The notes: generated from the letters alone by a model not told the origin. A stretch of DNA of 64,000 bases from Streptomyces echinoruber (GCF_014651135.1 NZ_BMWH01000003.1:69708-133707); one strand, 5' to 3'; counted from the first letter of the stretch, positions 1-8,149 are shown. Made by a program: numbers and translations.

Positions 1-15
1 CCCCCCCCCCCCCCC
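1..15. repeat. Homopolymer run of C at the window edge
   Basis: The window opens with fifteen consecutive C bases. Such a run is rare even at this GC content. It could be a slippage-prone tract or an assembly edge. No gene can be assigned in the 98 bases before the first start codon; a purine-rich ribosome binding site (GGGGG) sits at 86-91. Confidence 0.8.
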
Positions 16-98
16 ACCGCCTTGTCCGCATACGTTCGTCCCGCTGCGAGCCGTCGGACCAACGACGGCTCCCCACACGGGAGATCGGGGGTGCACTC

Positions 99-1976
99 GT
101 GCGCATCGGACTGGTGACGGAGGGTGGCTATCCGTACGTGGGCGGTGACGCCGGACCCTGGTGCGACCGGCTCGTGCGCGGGCTCGGGCAGCACGAGTTC
201 GACCTCTACGCGCTCAGCCGCAGCCGGCGGCAGGAGGACGAGGGCTGGGTGCCGCTGCCGCCGCACGTCACCCGGGTACGCACCGCGCCGCTGTGGACCG
301 CCGAGGACGACGGGGCAGCCCCGGGCCGACGCGCGCGCCGGCGCTTCACGGAGTGCTACGGCGAACTCGCGCAGGTGGTGTGCGCCACGCAGGCGGCGAG
401 CGCGGGCCAGGAAGCGAGAGCCGGGGAAGCGAGAGCCGGGCAGGCGGCCAACGCGGGGCAGGCGGCGAGCGCCGGAGAGGCGACGAGTGCCGGAGAGGCG
501 GCGAGCGCCGGGCACCCGGCGCACATCGGCCGTACGGCGCCCGGCGTCCCGGCCCGGGAGAGGTCCGCCGATCTGGCGGACCGTTTCGCCAGCGCGCTGT
601 ACGGCCTCGCCGAGCTCGCCCGCGACACCGGCGGACTCACCGGCGCCCTGCGCTCCGAGACCGCCGTACGCGCCCTGGAGCACGCCTGCCGCGCACCCGG
701 CGCCCAGCGCGCCGCCCGCACGGCGCGCGTCCCCGACCTGCTCGCCGTCGCCGCCCACCTCGAACGCGCCCTGCGCCCCCTCTCGCTCGACTGGTACGAG
801 GACGACGGCCTCGGCGCCGTCGACCTCTGCCACGCCACGGCCGGCGGCACCGCCGCCCTGCCCGGCCTGCTCGCCCGCCACTTCACCGGCACACCGCTGC
901 TGGTCACCGAGTACGGGGTGCGGCTGCGCGCGCACTACCTCGCCTCCGGAACCGACGGCACTCCGCCCGCCGTACGCGCCCTGCTCACCGCCTTTCACAG
1001 CCGGCTCGGCGCGGAGGTCTACCGCCGGGCGGCGCTCATCACCTCCGGCAACGCCCACACCCGCCGCTGGCAGGAACGCTGCGGCGCCGACCGCGCCAAG
1101 CTGCGCACCGTCCACCCGGGCATGGACGCCGCCCCCTTCGCGGAGGTCGGCGAGCAGCCCCAGGACGGTGACCCGGACACGCTGGTGTGGGTCGGCCGCG
1201 TCGAACCGGCCAAGGACCTGGTGTCCCTGCTGCACGCCTTCGCCGAGGTGCGCCGGCAGCGACCGGCGGCACGGCTGCGGATCGTGGTCACGGGCACGGG
1301 CGCCGAGGGGGAGACCTACCTCGGCCACTGCCGGGCCCTGGCCGCGCAGCTCTTCCCGGACGAGGCCGACGGCCCGCACGCCGTCGGGGACAATCCCGTC
1401 TCCTTCGAGGAACTCGGCGGCCCGGAGGCGCCCACCTGCGCCGACGCGTACGCCGCGGGCGCCGTCGTCGTCCTCTCCAGCGTCGTCGAGGGCTTCCCGG
1501 CCGGCCTCGTCGAGGCCATGTTCTGCGGCCGCGCCACCGTCTCCACCGACGCCGGCGCGGTCGTCGAGGCCGTCGGCGGCACGGGCGTCGTCGTGCCGCC
1601 GCGCAACCCGCGGGCGCTCGCCGGGGCGTGCGTGGCACTGCTGCGCGACCCCGAGCGCCGTGCGCGCCTGGGAGCCGCCGCGCGCGCCCGGGCGCTCGAA
1701 CTGTTCACCGTCGAGCAGAACATCGCGGCGTTCCACGGCCTGTACCTCGAGACCGTCGCGCGCTGCCCCGTCCGCCGGGCCGCCCTGGACCACGACGGCG
1801 AGCCCCTGCCGTTCGCCGTCCCCGCCGAGGCCCACGTCCCCGGCCACTGGGCGGCGGGGCCGCAGGAGAGGGCGGTCCCGGGCGGCGGGATCGCGGCGGT
1901 GCCGGGGGACGGGACCGCCGCGGTGCCGGATACCGGAGCGGCCGCAGCCACGCCGGCCCGGGAGGCGGCGCGATGA
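99..1976 (+). CDS. PelF-like family 4 glycosyltransferase (DUF3492 + GT4)
   Basis: Predicted cytosolic GT-B glycosyltransferase that would polymerise an exopolysaccharide from UDP-sugars. The N-terminus has the PelF/DUF3492 hallmark VTEGGYPYVGG at residues 6-16. The C-terminal half carries the GT4 donor site: WVGRVEPAKD near residue 364 and EGFPAGLVE near 463, an EX7E motif. The GTG start at 99 follows a GGGGG purine run; the stop overlaps the next start as ATGA, implying translational coupling. Odd: residues ~98-140 are an Ala/Gly/Glu low-complexity insert made by short tandem duplications, and the last ~60 residues are Ala/Gly/Pro-rich. Context (membrane protein, epimerase, spherulin-4-like hydrolase) supports a Pel or galactosaminogalactan-like polymer. 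The substrate is inferred, not shown. Confidence 0.8.
   Translation: MRIGLVTEGGYPYVGGDAGPWCDRLVRGLGQHEFDLYALSRSRRQEDEGWVPLPPHVTRVRTAPLWTAEDDGAAPGRRARRRFTECYGELAQVVCATQAASAGQEARAGEARAGQAANAGQAASAGEATSAGEAASAGHPAHIGRTAPGVPARERSADLADRFASALYGLAELARDTGGLTGALRSETAVRALEHACRAPGAQRAARTARVPDLLAVAAHLERALRPLSLDWYEDDGLGAVDLCHATAGGTAALPGLLARHFTGTPLLVTEYGVRLRAHYLASGTDGTPPAVRALLTAFHSRLGAEVYRRAALITSGNAHTRRWQERCGADRAKLRTVHPGMDAAPFAEVGEQPQDGDPDTLVWVGRVEPAKDLVSLLHAFAEVRRQRPAARLRIVVTGTGAEGETYLGHCRALAAQLFPDEADGPHAVGDNPVSFEELGGPEAPTCADAYAAGAVVVLSSVVEGFPAGLVEAMFCGRATVSTDAGAVVEAVGGTGVVVPPRNPRALAGACVALLRDPERRARLGAAARARALELFTVEQNIAAFHGLYLETVARCPVRRAALDHDGEPLPFAVPAEAHVPGHWAAGPQERAVPGGGIAAVPGDGTAAVPDTGAAAATPAREAAR
390..515 (+). 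repeat. Coding tandem repeat in the PelF-like gene
   Basis: Imperfect 15-18 bp units of the type GCCGGAGAGGCGACGAGT encode repeated AGEA(T/A)S/AGQAAN peptides. The unit length stays a multiple of three, so the reading frame is kept. It lies between the DUF3492 start and the rest of the N-terminal domain and probably forms a flexible surface loop. Confidence 0.7.
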
Positions 1977-3562
1977 GCGGGATGAGCGGGCCGGGCGAGC
2001 CGTACCGCCCCGGCGCCCCGGCCGGCGCCGGTCCCTGGGACACGCGATCGGAGGCGTGGCTCACCGGGGAAACCGGTGAGGTCAGTGAGGCCGGGGAGAC
2101 CGGGGAGGAACCTGCGGTGGAGGACGGCGCCGGGCGCGAGGAAGCGCGGTCGCACGGCACCGGCGGAGGCGCGGGCGACGGCGTACGTGCCGGCGCCCAC
2201 GCCGGACGCTCCGGCACGTACGCCGGGCGCACCGACGTGGGCGCCATCGGGGAAGGCGTGAACCGGACGGACGCCGAGGGCCCGGCCGACGATGCCGGCC
2301 GGGCCGCGGAGACAGCGGCCGGGCAGTTCGCCGAGGCAACGGCCGGACAGCCCACCGAGACGGCCGCCGAATCCGGGACGCCGGGCCGCGCCCCCGCCGC
2401 CCGCCCCCGCACCGCCCGCCCCCCGGCCACCCCGCGCCGCGCCGGCGCGGACCCGGTCAAGACCCTGATCCACCGGCACCGTGAGCTGTGCGAACGTGCC
2501 GTCGACCCGCTGGAGATCGCCGCCGGCCTCGAGGCCCACGGCCTCACCGACCGCACCGCCGCCCGCTTCCGGCACCGGGACGTGTTCTCCCTCGCCGAGG
2601 AGATGTACGCGCGCGTGGCGGCCGGCCCGGAGGAGCCTCCGGCCCCCGAGGCCGCGCCCGCACCCCGCGTCCGCGCCGACTGGGCGGTCCGCTCCCTGCT
2701 GCCCGGCGCCCTCGCCACGGCCACCGTCGCGGCGCTGCACCTCACTCACGGCCGGACCCGTCTCACGGCCGCCGCCGTCGGCGTCCTCGCCGTCGCCGTC
2801 GGGCTGCGCGCCGCCCTGCGCCACGGCCCGCTCGGCATCCCCGGGCGGGCACCGGCCGGCTCCCGCCCGGCGGGAACCGGCACGTGCACCACGTGGCTGC
2901 TCGCCTACGCGCTCCTCGGCGACGGCCTCCTGCGCGCCGCCCTCGCCGGTGGCCCCCACCACCTCCCCGACGGCACCGCGGACGGACCCTGGCCCCTGGT
3001 CACCGCACCCGTCCTGGCCCTCGCCCTGGCCTGCGCTCCCGCCGCCTGGTGCGCCCACCTCCTCACCGCCCACGCCCGGCGCCGCCTCGCCGCCAGCCGC
3101 AACCTGGAGGACTTCACCGCCGGCGCACGACCGCTGCTGCTCGGCACCGTCGCCCTGTTCCTGGGGGCCTCGGCGGGCCTGCTCGCCCTGTGCGCGGCAG
3201 CCCTCGACCAGCCCTTTGCACACACCGAATACACCGAGGCATACGCCGAGACCCTCACCCTGGGCGCTCTGCTGCTGCTCGCCCGTCTCCTCGTCGTCCA
3301 CGGCTTCGCGCACGCCCCGGCCGTCGCCCTGACCGCCGCGGCCGCCGCCGAGGCGACTGCCCTTGCCGTGGTGTTCGCCGCCCGCCTGCCCGGCTGCGCC
3401 GCCCTGGCCGTCCCCGTCCGGACGGTGACCGACGCCTGCGGCACGGGCGCCGTCCCGACGCTGGCCTGCGGCGCCGCGGCCCTGGCCCTGCTGCTCCACG
3501 CGAGCCGCAGCCTCACCCGCGCCTCCGCCCACACCCGCCACACGGAGGACGACGCATCGTGA
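1973..3562 (+). CDS. Polytopic membrane protein of the exopolysaccharide unit
   Basis: A 529-residue protein starting at the ATGA overlap with the glycosyltransferase gene. Residues 1-150 are hydrophilic and low in complexity (Gly, Glu, Ala). A small conserved soluble segment follows (VDPLEIAAGLEAHGLTD, about 180-200), then roughly eight hydrophobic helices from ~245 to the end. I do not recognise a named family. By position it could take the export or PelG-like role next to a PelF-like enzyme, but I see no direct sequence support for that. Its end overlaps the next frame as GTGA at 3559-3562. Confidence 0.7.
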   Translation: MSGMSGPGEPYRPGAPAGAGPWDTRSEAWLTGETGEVSEAGETGEEPAVEDGAGREEARSHGTGGGAGDGVRAGAHAGRSGTYAGRTDVGAIGEGVNRTDAEGPADDAGRAAETAAGQFAEATAGQPTETAAESGTPGRAPAARPRTARPPATPRRAGADPVKTLIHRHRELCERAVDPLEIAAGLEAHGLTDRTAARFRHRDVFSLAEEMYARVAAGPEEPPAPEAAPAPRVRADWAVRSLLPGALATATVAALHLTHGRTRLTAAAVGVLAVAVGLRAALRHGPLGIPGRAPAGSRPAGTGTCTTWLLAYALLGDGLLRAALAGGPHHLPDGTADGPWPLVTAPVLALALACAPAAWCAHLLTAHARRRLAASRNLEDFTAGARPLLLGTVALFLGASAGLLALCAAALDQPFAHTEYTEAYAETLTLGALLLLARLLVVHGFAHAPAVALTAAAAAEATALAVVFAARLPGCAALAVPVRTVTDACGTGAVPTLACGAAALALLLHASRSLTRASAHTRHTEDDAS

Positions 3563-3936
3563 CCCCCGCCACCCGCCGGGCCCGCACCGCACCCCGCAGG
3601 GCCCGGGCCGGGCACGGACGACTCGGAAGCGCACCCGGGAAACGGGACGCAGGGCGCCGGTCCACGGCGGGCGCCTCGCGTCCCCGCCCGTCGGCGCCTC
3701 CCCGCCCGTCGGCGCCTCCCCGCCCGTCGGCGCGTCCCCGCCCGTCGGCACATCCCCGCCCGTCGGCACATCCCCGCCCGTCGGCACATCCCCGCCCGTC
3801 GGCACATCCCCGCCCGTCGGCACATCCCCGCCCGTCGGCACATCCCCGCCCGTCGGCACATCCCTGTCCCCTCCCACCCGCCCCCGGCGAGGCGCGCCCC
3901 GCCCCGCCGCCGCGGGCAACCGCATCACCCCGTTAA
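3559..3936 (+). CDS. Repeat-built, Arg/Pro-rich ORF, probably degenerate
   Basis: An open frame of 125 codons starts with GTG in a GTGA overlap and ends with TAA at 3934-3936. After about 40 basic residues it is almost entirely a tandem RPSAHP/RPSAPP hexapeptide encoded by the 18-bp array at 3681-3860. It has no hydrophobic core or recognisable domain. It may be a remnant of a real gene hollowed out by repeat expansion, a disordered basic peptide, or a chance frame kept open by high GC. The conserved spacing in the operon is the only argument for translation. Confidence 0.25.
   Translation: MTPATRRARTAPRRARAGHGRLGSAPGKRDAGRRSTAGASRPRPSAPPRPSAPPRPSARPRPSAHPRPSAHPRPSAHPRPSAHPRPSAHPRPSAHPRPSAHPCPLPPAPGEARPAPPPRATASPR
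3681..3860 (+). repeat. 18-bp minisatellite, ten copies
   Basis: Ten head-to-tail 18-bp units of type TCCCCGCCCGTCGGCACA. The first three end in GCC, GCC and GCG, the last seven are identical. The identity of the later units points to recent expansion. It sits between the membrane protein and epimerase genes. Confidence 0.9.
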
Positions 3937-3949
3937 GGAGAACACCCAG

Positions 3950-3997
3950 ATGATCACCTCCCGACCCGGAGACACGGCCCCGGGAGCCGCCCGATGA
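3950..3997 (+). CDS. 15-residue leader peptide ORF before the epimerase
   Basis: A very strong ribosome binding site (TAAGGAG, 3934-3940) precedes an ATG that opens a 15-codon frame beginning MITSRPGD and ending TGA, with ATGA overlap onto the epimerase start at 3994. It could be a translational coupling device that loads ribosomes for the epimerase, or the scar of a deleted gene whose start and end were joined. Confidence 0.35.
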   Translation: MITSRPGDTAPGAAR

Positions 3998-4959
3998 GGG
4001 TTCTGCTGATCGGAGCCAACGGCTTCCTCGGCCGGTTCGTCGCCGACCGCCTGCTCGCCGACCCGGCCGTCCAGCTCACCGCGCTCGGCCGCGGCGACGA
4101 CGCCGACGTCCGTTTCGACCTCGCCACCGGCAGCCCCGGCGCGCTCACCCGCTTCCTCGACGCCGTCCAGCCCGGCGTCGTGATCAACTGCGCCGGCGCC
4201 ACCCGCGGCGGCGCCCGTGAGCTGATCCGGCACAACACCGTCTCCACGGCCACCGTCTGCGAGGCCCTGCGCCGCAGCGGCTGCGGCGCCCGCCTGGTGC
4301 AGCTCGGGTGCAGCTCGGAGTACGGCCCCAGCCAGCCCGGTTCCTCCACCGCCGAGGACGCCGTGCCCCGGCCCGGCGGCCCCTACGGCGTGAGCAAACT
4401 CGCCGCCACCGAACTCGTCCTCGGCTCCGGCCTCGACGCCGTGGTGCTGCGCGTGTTCTCCCCGGTCGGGCCGGGCACGCCCGCCGGCTCGCCGCTCGGC
4501 CGCCTCGCGGAGGCGATGCGCCGCGCCATGCAGTCCGGCGACGGCGAGCTGAAACTCGGCGGCCTGGGCGCCCAGCGCGACTTCGTCGACGTCCGCGACG
4601 TGGCCCGCGCCGTGCACGCCGCCTCGCTCTCCGCCGCGCAGGGCGTCATCAACATCGGCTCCGGCCGGGCGGTGCGCCTGCGCGACGCCGTCGCCGTCCT
4701 CGCACGCGTGGCCGGATACGGCGGTGCGCTGCACGAACTGGACGGCCCGCCCGGCGGCCACCACCTCCGCCCCGTCATCGGCCACCCCCGCTCCGACCCC
4801 GACCACCCGGCCCCGGTCGCCCACCCCTACCCCGACGGCTGCGGCAGCTGGCAGCAGGCCGACGTGCGCACCGCCCGCGACCGGCTCGGCTGGCGGCCCC
4901 GGATCAGCCTCGAGGAATCCCTGGCCGACATCTGGATGGAGGCGGCATGCCGTATGTGA
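3994..4959 (+). CDS. NAD-dependent sugar-nucleotide epimerase/dehydratase
   Basis: Extended short-chain dehydrogenase of 321 residues that probably interconverts a UDP- or dTDP-sugar for the neighbouring glycosyltransferase. The Rossmann motif GANGFLG lies at residues 7-13, and the catalytic Ser/Tyr/Lys set is visible as SSEYG near 108 and YGVSK near 130. The start is the ATG in the ATGA overlap with the 15-codon leader ORF; the 3' end overlaps the next gene by 13 bp. In Pel-type loci such an enzyme supplies UDP-GalNAc from UDP-GlcNAc; that assignment here is inference from context. Confidence 0.8.
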   Translation: MRVLLIGANGFLGRFVADRLLADPAVQLTALGRGDDADVRFDLATGSPGALTRFLDAVQPGVVINCAGATRGGARELIRHNTVSTATVCEALRRSGCGARLVQLGCSSEYGPSQPGSSTAEDAVPRPGGPYGVSKLAATELVLGSGLDAVVLRVFSPVGPGTPAGSPLGRLAEAMRRAMQSGDGELKLGGLGAQRDFVDVRDVARAVHAASLSAAQGVINIGSGRAVRLRDAVAVLARVAGYGGALHELDGPPGGHHLRPVIGHPRSDPDHPAPVAHPYPDGCGSWQQADVRTARDRLGWRPRISLEESLADIWMEAACRM

Positions 4960-5711
4960 CCTCCACCGCGGCCGGCACCGCGAGCACCGACGTCCGCACC
5001 GGCTTCGGCGTCCCGGGCCTGGCGCACCCGCTGCTCGCCCCCGCCGAGTGGCACGAACTCGCCCGCCCCGGCACCCCGCTGCACTGGGTCGTCCTCGACG
5101 TCGCCACCGGCCCCGGCGCCCACCCCGATCCGCACTGCCTGGAGGCGGCCGGCCGGCTCACCAACGCGGGCGTCCGCGTCCTCGGTCACCTCGATGTGAC
5201 GAACGGCACCCGGGACCTGGCCGGGCTGGTCTCCGACGCGCACCGGTATCTCGACTGGTACCGGGTGGCCGGCTTCTACCTGGACCGCTGCCCGTCCACC
5301 CGCGCCGCCCTGCCCGGCATCCGGCGCGCGGTCACCGTCCTGCGCACGCTCGCCGGTGACGGCGCCCACATCGTCCTCGGACACGGCCGCCACCCCGATC
5401 CCGGATACGCCGGGTGCGGCGACCAACTGGTGACCTTCCGCGGCCGGTGGAGCGACTACCGCTGGTCGCAGACGCCCGAGTGGATCGCCGACCACCCGCC
5501 CGAGCGCTTCTGCCACTTCGTGCACGGCCTGCCGCGCCCCCACCTCGACGAGGCCCTGCGCATCGCCCGCTGGCAGGGCGCCGCGACGATCTACTTCACC
5601 GACCGCACCGGCCGCGGCGACCGCGCGGACCCGTGGACGGATCCCTGGGAGACCATGCCCGGCTACTGGGACGACCTTGTCTCGCGGCTTGGACCAGGTG
5701 TCTCGGAATGA
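4947..5711 (+). CDS. Spherulin-4/Sph3-like (GH135-type) hydrolase
   Basis: A 254-residue protein with the pattern of spherulation-specific family 4: VVLDVATGPG near residue 50, LGHLDVTNG near 82, and YRVAGFYLDRCPS near 105, the beta-strand ends where the acidic residues of this TIM-barrel family lie. Fungal Sph3 is an endo-hydrolase acting on galactosaminogalactan and is related to the hydrolase part of PelA. No signal peptide is obvious, so export or a cytosolic role is unclear. It overlaps the epimerase gene by 13 bp. The sigma-R box of the next gene lies inside its last codons. Confidence 0.75.
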   Translation: MPYVTSTAAGTASTDVRTGFGVPGLAHPLLAPAEWHELARPGTPLHWVVLDVATGPGAHPDPHCLEAAGRLTNAGVRVLGHLDVTNGTRDLAGLVSDAHRYLDWYRVAGFYLDRCPSTRAALPGIRRAVTVLRTLAGDGAHIVLGHGRHPDPGYAGCGDQLVTFRGRWSDYRWSQTPEWIADHPPERFCHFVHGLPRPHLDEALRIARWQGAATIYFTDRTGRGDRADPWTDPWETMPGYWDDLVSRLGPGVSE

Positions 5712-5730
5712 AGAAGGCCGTGGCAGTGTT
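5705..5730 (+). promoter_or_regulatory. Sigma-R promoter of moeZ
   Basis: GGAAT at 5705-5709, exactly 18 bases, then GTT at 5728-5730: the thiol-stress sigma-R consensus. It overlaps the stop codon of the previous gene and lies about 45 bp before the moeZ start. Sigma-R and its anti-sigma factor are encoded at 58294-59483. Confidence 0.75.
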
Positions 5731-5774
5731 ACGAGGAGACCAACCGTAGTGATCGACCGACCAACGGAGTCCCC

Positions 5775-6953
5775 GTGTCGCTGCCACCCCTGGTCGAGCT
5801 GGCTGACGAGCTCACCGTAGACGAGGTCCGCAGGTACTCCCGCCACCTGATCATTCCCGACGTGGGGATGGACGGACAGAAGCGGCTGAAGAACGCCAAG
5901 GTGCTCTGCGTGGGCGCCGGCGGCCTGGGCTCGCCGGCGCTGATGTACCTGGCCGCGGCGGGCGTGGGCACGCTCGGCATCGTGGAGTTCGACGAGGTCG
6001 ACGAGTCGAACCTGCAGCGCCAGATCATCCACAGCCAGTCCGACATCGGTCGCTCCAAGGCCGAGTCCGCACGGGACACGGTCAAGGGCATCAACCCCTA
6101 CGTGAACGTCGTCCTGCACGAGGAGCGCCTCGACGCCTCCAACGTGATGGACATCTTCAGCCAGTACGACCTGATCGTCGACGGCACCGACAACTTCGCG
6201 ACCCGCTACCTGGTCAACGACGCCTGCGTGCTGCTGAACAAGCCGTACGTGTGGGGCTCCATCTACCGCTTCGACGGGCAGGCCTCCGTCTTCTGGTCCG
6301 AGCACGGCCCCTGCTACCGCTGCCTGTACCCGGAGCCCCCGCCCCCCGGCATGGTCCCCTCCTGCGCCGAGGGCGGCGTCCTGGGCGTGCTGTGCGCGTC
6401 CATCGGCTCCATCCAGGTCAACGAGGCGATCAAGCTCCTCGCGGGCATCGGCGAGCCGCTGGTCGGCCGCCTGATGATCTACGACGCCCTGGAGATGCAG
6501 TACCGCCAGGTCAAGGTCCGCAAGGACCCCAACTGCGCGGTCTGCGGCGAGAACCCGACCGTCACCGAGCTCATCGACTACGAGGCCTTCTGCGGCGTCG
6601 TCTCCGAGGAGGCCCAGGCGGCCGCCGCCGACTCCACGATCACTCCCAAGCAGCTCAAGGAGTGGATCGACGACGGCGAGAACATCGAGATCATCGACGT
6701 CCGCGAGCCGAACGAGTACGAGATCGTCTCCATTCCGGGCGCCAAGCTGATCCCGAAGAACGAGTTCCTCATGGGCAACGCCCTGGAGAAGCTCCCGCAG
6801 GACAAGAAGATCGTCCTGCATTGCAAGACGGGCGTCCGCAGTGCGGAAGTCCTCGCCGTGCTGAAGTCGGCCGGCTTCGCCGACGCGGTCCACGTGGGCG
6901 GCGGCGTCATCGGCTGGGTCAACCAGATCGAGCCGCACAAGCCCGTGTACTGA
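5775..6953 (+). CDS. moeZ: Adenylyltransferase/sulfurtransferase MoeZ
   Basis: Two-domain cytosolic enzyme that adenylates the C-terminus of ubiquitin-like sulfur carriers (MoaD, CysO, ThiS) and then thiolates it. An E1/ThiF domain (residues ~20-250) has the ATP loop GAGGLGSP near 55 and two CxxC zinc pairs (CYRC near 180, CAVC near 255). A C-terminal rhodanese domain (~280-390) has the active-site loop CKTGVRS. The GTG start at 5775 follows GGAGT. moaE at 40122 is a likely downstream partner pathway. The upstream sigma-R box suggests induction by thiol oxidation. Confidence 0.93.
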   Translation: MSLPPLVELADELTVDEVRRYSRHLIIPDVGMDGQKRLKNAKVLCVGAGGLGSPALMYLAAAGVGTLGIVEFDEVDESNLQRQIIHSQSDIGRSKAESARDTVKGINPYVNVVLHEERLDASNVMDIFSQYDLIVDGTDNFATRYLVNDACVLLNKPYVWGSIYRFDGQASVFWSEHGPCYRCLYPEPPPPGMVPSCAEGGVLGVLCASIGSIQVNEAIKLLAGIGEPLVGRLMIYDALEMQYRQVKVRKDPNCAVCGENPTVTELIDYEAFCGVVSEEAQAAAADSTITPKQLKEWIDDGENIEIIDVREPNEYEIVSIPGAKLIPKNEFLMGNALEKLPQDKKIVLHCKTGVRSAEVLAVLKSAGFADAVHVGGGVIGWVNQIEPHKPVY

Positions 6954-6998
6954 CCCGCGTACTGATCGGCCTCCCCGCCGACCTCAGCGGGACATCGG

Positions 6999-7049
6999 AA
7001 GCCCACGGCTCCGACCGGTTCGGACGATTGGTTCGGACACCGTGGGCTT
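6999..7049 (+). terminator. Probable moeZ terminator
   Basis: The arms AAGCCCACGG (6999-7008) and CCGTGGGCTT (7040-7049) pair perfectly over 10 bp, with a 31-base loop that can form a weaker inner stem, and are followed by T. Located 46 bp after the moeZ stop. Confidence 0.55.
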
Positions 7050-7159
7050 TCGCCGTCGTCGGCCGGCGACGGGCCTCCTCGCACGGTCCGGAGACGGCCC
7101 GAAGACGGCCCGGTCGGCCATGATCCGCCGAGGCCGGGCCGTGCCTCATCATTTCCGTC

Positions 7160-7597
7160 ATGACACTGACCTTCGGACCCGACCGGCAGACCCGCGCATT
7201 CGAGTGCGACTGCTGCCACGCTCCCATCGAGCGGTCCTGGAACTTCATTCACTCGGACGGTGCGCCGTACGCGGTGTACTTTGCGAGCTGCTACCACCAC
7301 CGGGACCGGGATCACGACGCGTGGATAGACGTGATCTTCGGAACCTGGGGTGCCGGACCCGACCAGTGGGACGATCATGTCTCGTTCGCCTGCCGGGTCG
7401 GTCCTGTCGTCGGCCAGGACGAGCCGGCCTCCACCCTGGTCATGGCGGGCCTTGCGCACCCCGACGGCCCGCTCTTCGGCCGCAAGCTCGACCGCGAGGC
7501 CGCCTTGGGGCATCCACGCCTGCCGGAGTTCTGGCAGGTGTCGGACTTCATCCTGGAGAACGACCCGCTGGTGCGAGGCCACATCTACGGGCGCTGA
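7160..7597 (+). CDS. Hypothetical protein with an N-terminal CxxC
   Basis: A 145-residue soluble protein I cannot place in a named family. It has ECDCCHAPIER near residues 14-24, suggesting metal binding or a redox site, then an aromatic and Asp-rich region (CYHHRDRDHDAWIDVIFGTWG) and no membrane segment. No clear ribosome binding site precedes the ATG. It stands alone between the moeZ terminator and a stretch of gene fragments, so it belongs to a variable segment of the chromosome. Confidence 0.65.
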   Translation: MTLTFGPDRQTRAFECDCCHAPIERSWNFIHSDGAPYAVYFASCYHHRDRDHDAWIDVIFGTWGAGPDQWDDHVSFACRVGPVVGQDEPASTLVMAGLAHPDGPLFGRKLDREAALGHPRLPEFWQVSDFILENDPLVRGHIYGR

Positions 7598-7774
7598 ACG
7601 GCTGGACGACCGCTCGACCACCGCCGCCCCCTCCCACAGCCGCCGCCACCGCAGCGCATGGCAGGCGCTCCGGGGGAGGAAGAACGGGAACGCGTCCCGG
7701 GAACCGAGCCGTCCCGGTATGCGTGGTCTCGGGCCGGTGTGCCTCCCGGCCCCACGGATCGGTAGCGTCCTTCA

Positions 7775-7980
7775 GTGTCCGCGTTCATACAACAACTCCC
7801 CGCTCTGACAGGAGTTGTCATCGGTTCCCTGGGGTCGTACCTGGCGTGACGCTCAGCGATCGCTCCCGGTTCCGGCGTGAGCAGGCCGTCCGTCGGGAAG
7901 ACCGACGGCTGACCGCCTGCTCGGCCAACGCTCCGTCCCGCCCCCAAGTCGCCGCCGACGAACGGAAACTGAGAAGGCTC
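7775..7980 (+). pseudogene. Frameshifted remnant of a small membrane-anchored protein
   Basis: GTG at 7775 opens a frame starting MSAFIQQLPALTGVVIGSLG, then meets TGA at 7847-7849. In another forward frame the peptide continues as DRSRFRREQAVRREDRRLTA. Together they match the N-terminus of a familiar Streptomyces family (one N-terminal helix, then a basic RxRFRREQA segment). The remaining ~100 residues of the family are missing. The match is from memory of the family pattern. Confidence 0.5.
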
Positions 7981-8021
7981 GCCCGGCGGCCGCTGTCAGG
8001 GGCCTCCCGCAGTCTCCGGCC

Positions 8022-8090
8022 ATGAGCATGATCGGCGAATACCTGCGCTCGGAGCGCCCGAGTGAGGGCGCCACTGGTACGACGGTCTGA
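8022..8090 (+). pseudogene. Possible DUF1877 start fragment
   Basis: A 22-codon frame begins MSMIGEYLR, which resembles the usual first residues of DUF1877 proteins, then diverges and stops at 8088-8090. Only about nine residues match, so the call is weak, but it fits the surrounding string of fragments. Confidence 0.3.
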
Positions 8091-8149
8091 CGTAGTTCTT
8101 CGAGGCCGCCGCTGCGACGGATACGGATGACGCAATGCTCGTGTGGCTG

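Noticed and set aside
3681..3860. CRISPR array
   Set aside because: Units are contiguous with no spacers and no cas genes are present; it is a simple tandem repeat.
1316..3928. 870-codon open frame on the minus strand opposite the exopolysaccharide genes
   Set aside because: It is a shadow of high third-position GC in real plus-strand genes; its sequence is low complexity and the supported genes have motifs.
7787..7822. Operator-like inverted repeat ACAACTCC/GGAGTTGT
   Set aside because: It lies within the coding remnant starting at GTG 7775 (QQLPALTGVV), so it is more simply explained as codon sequence.
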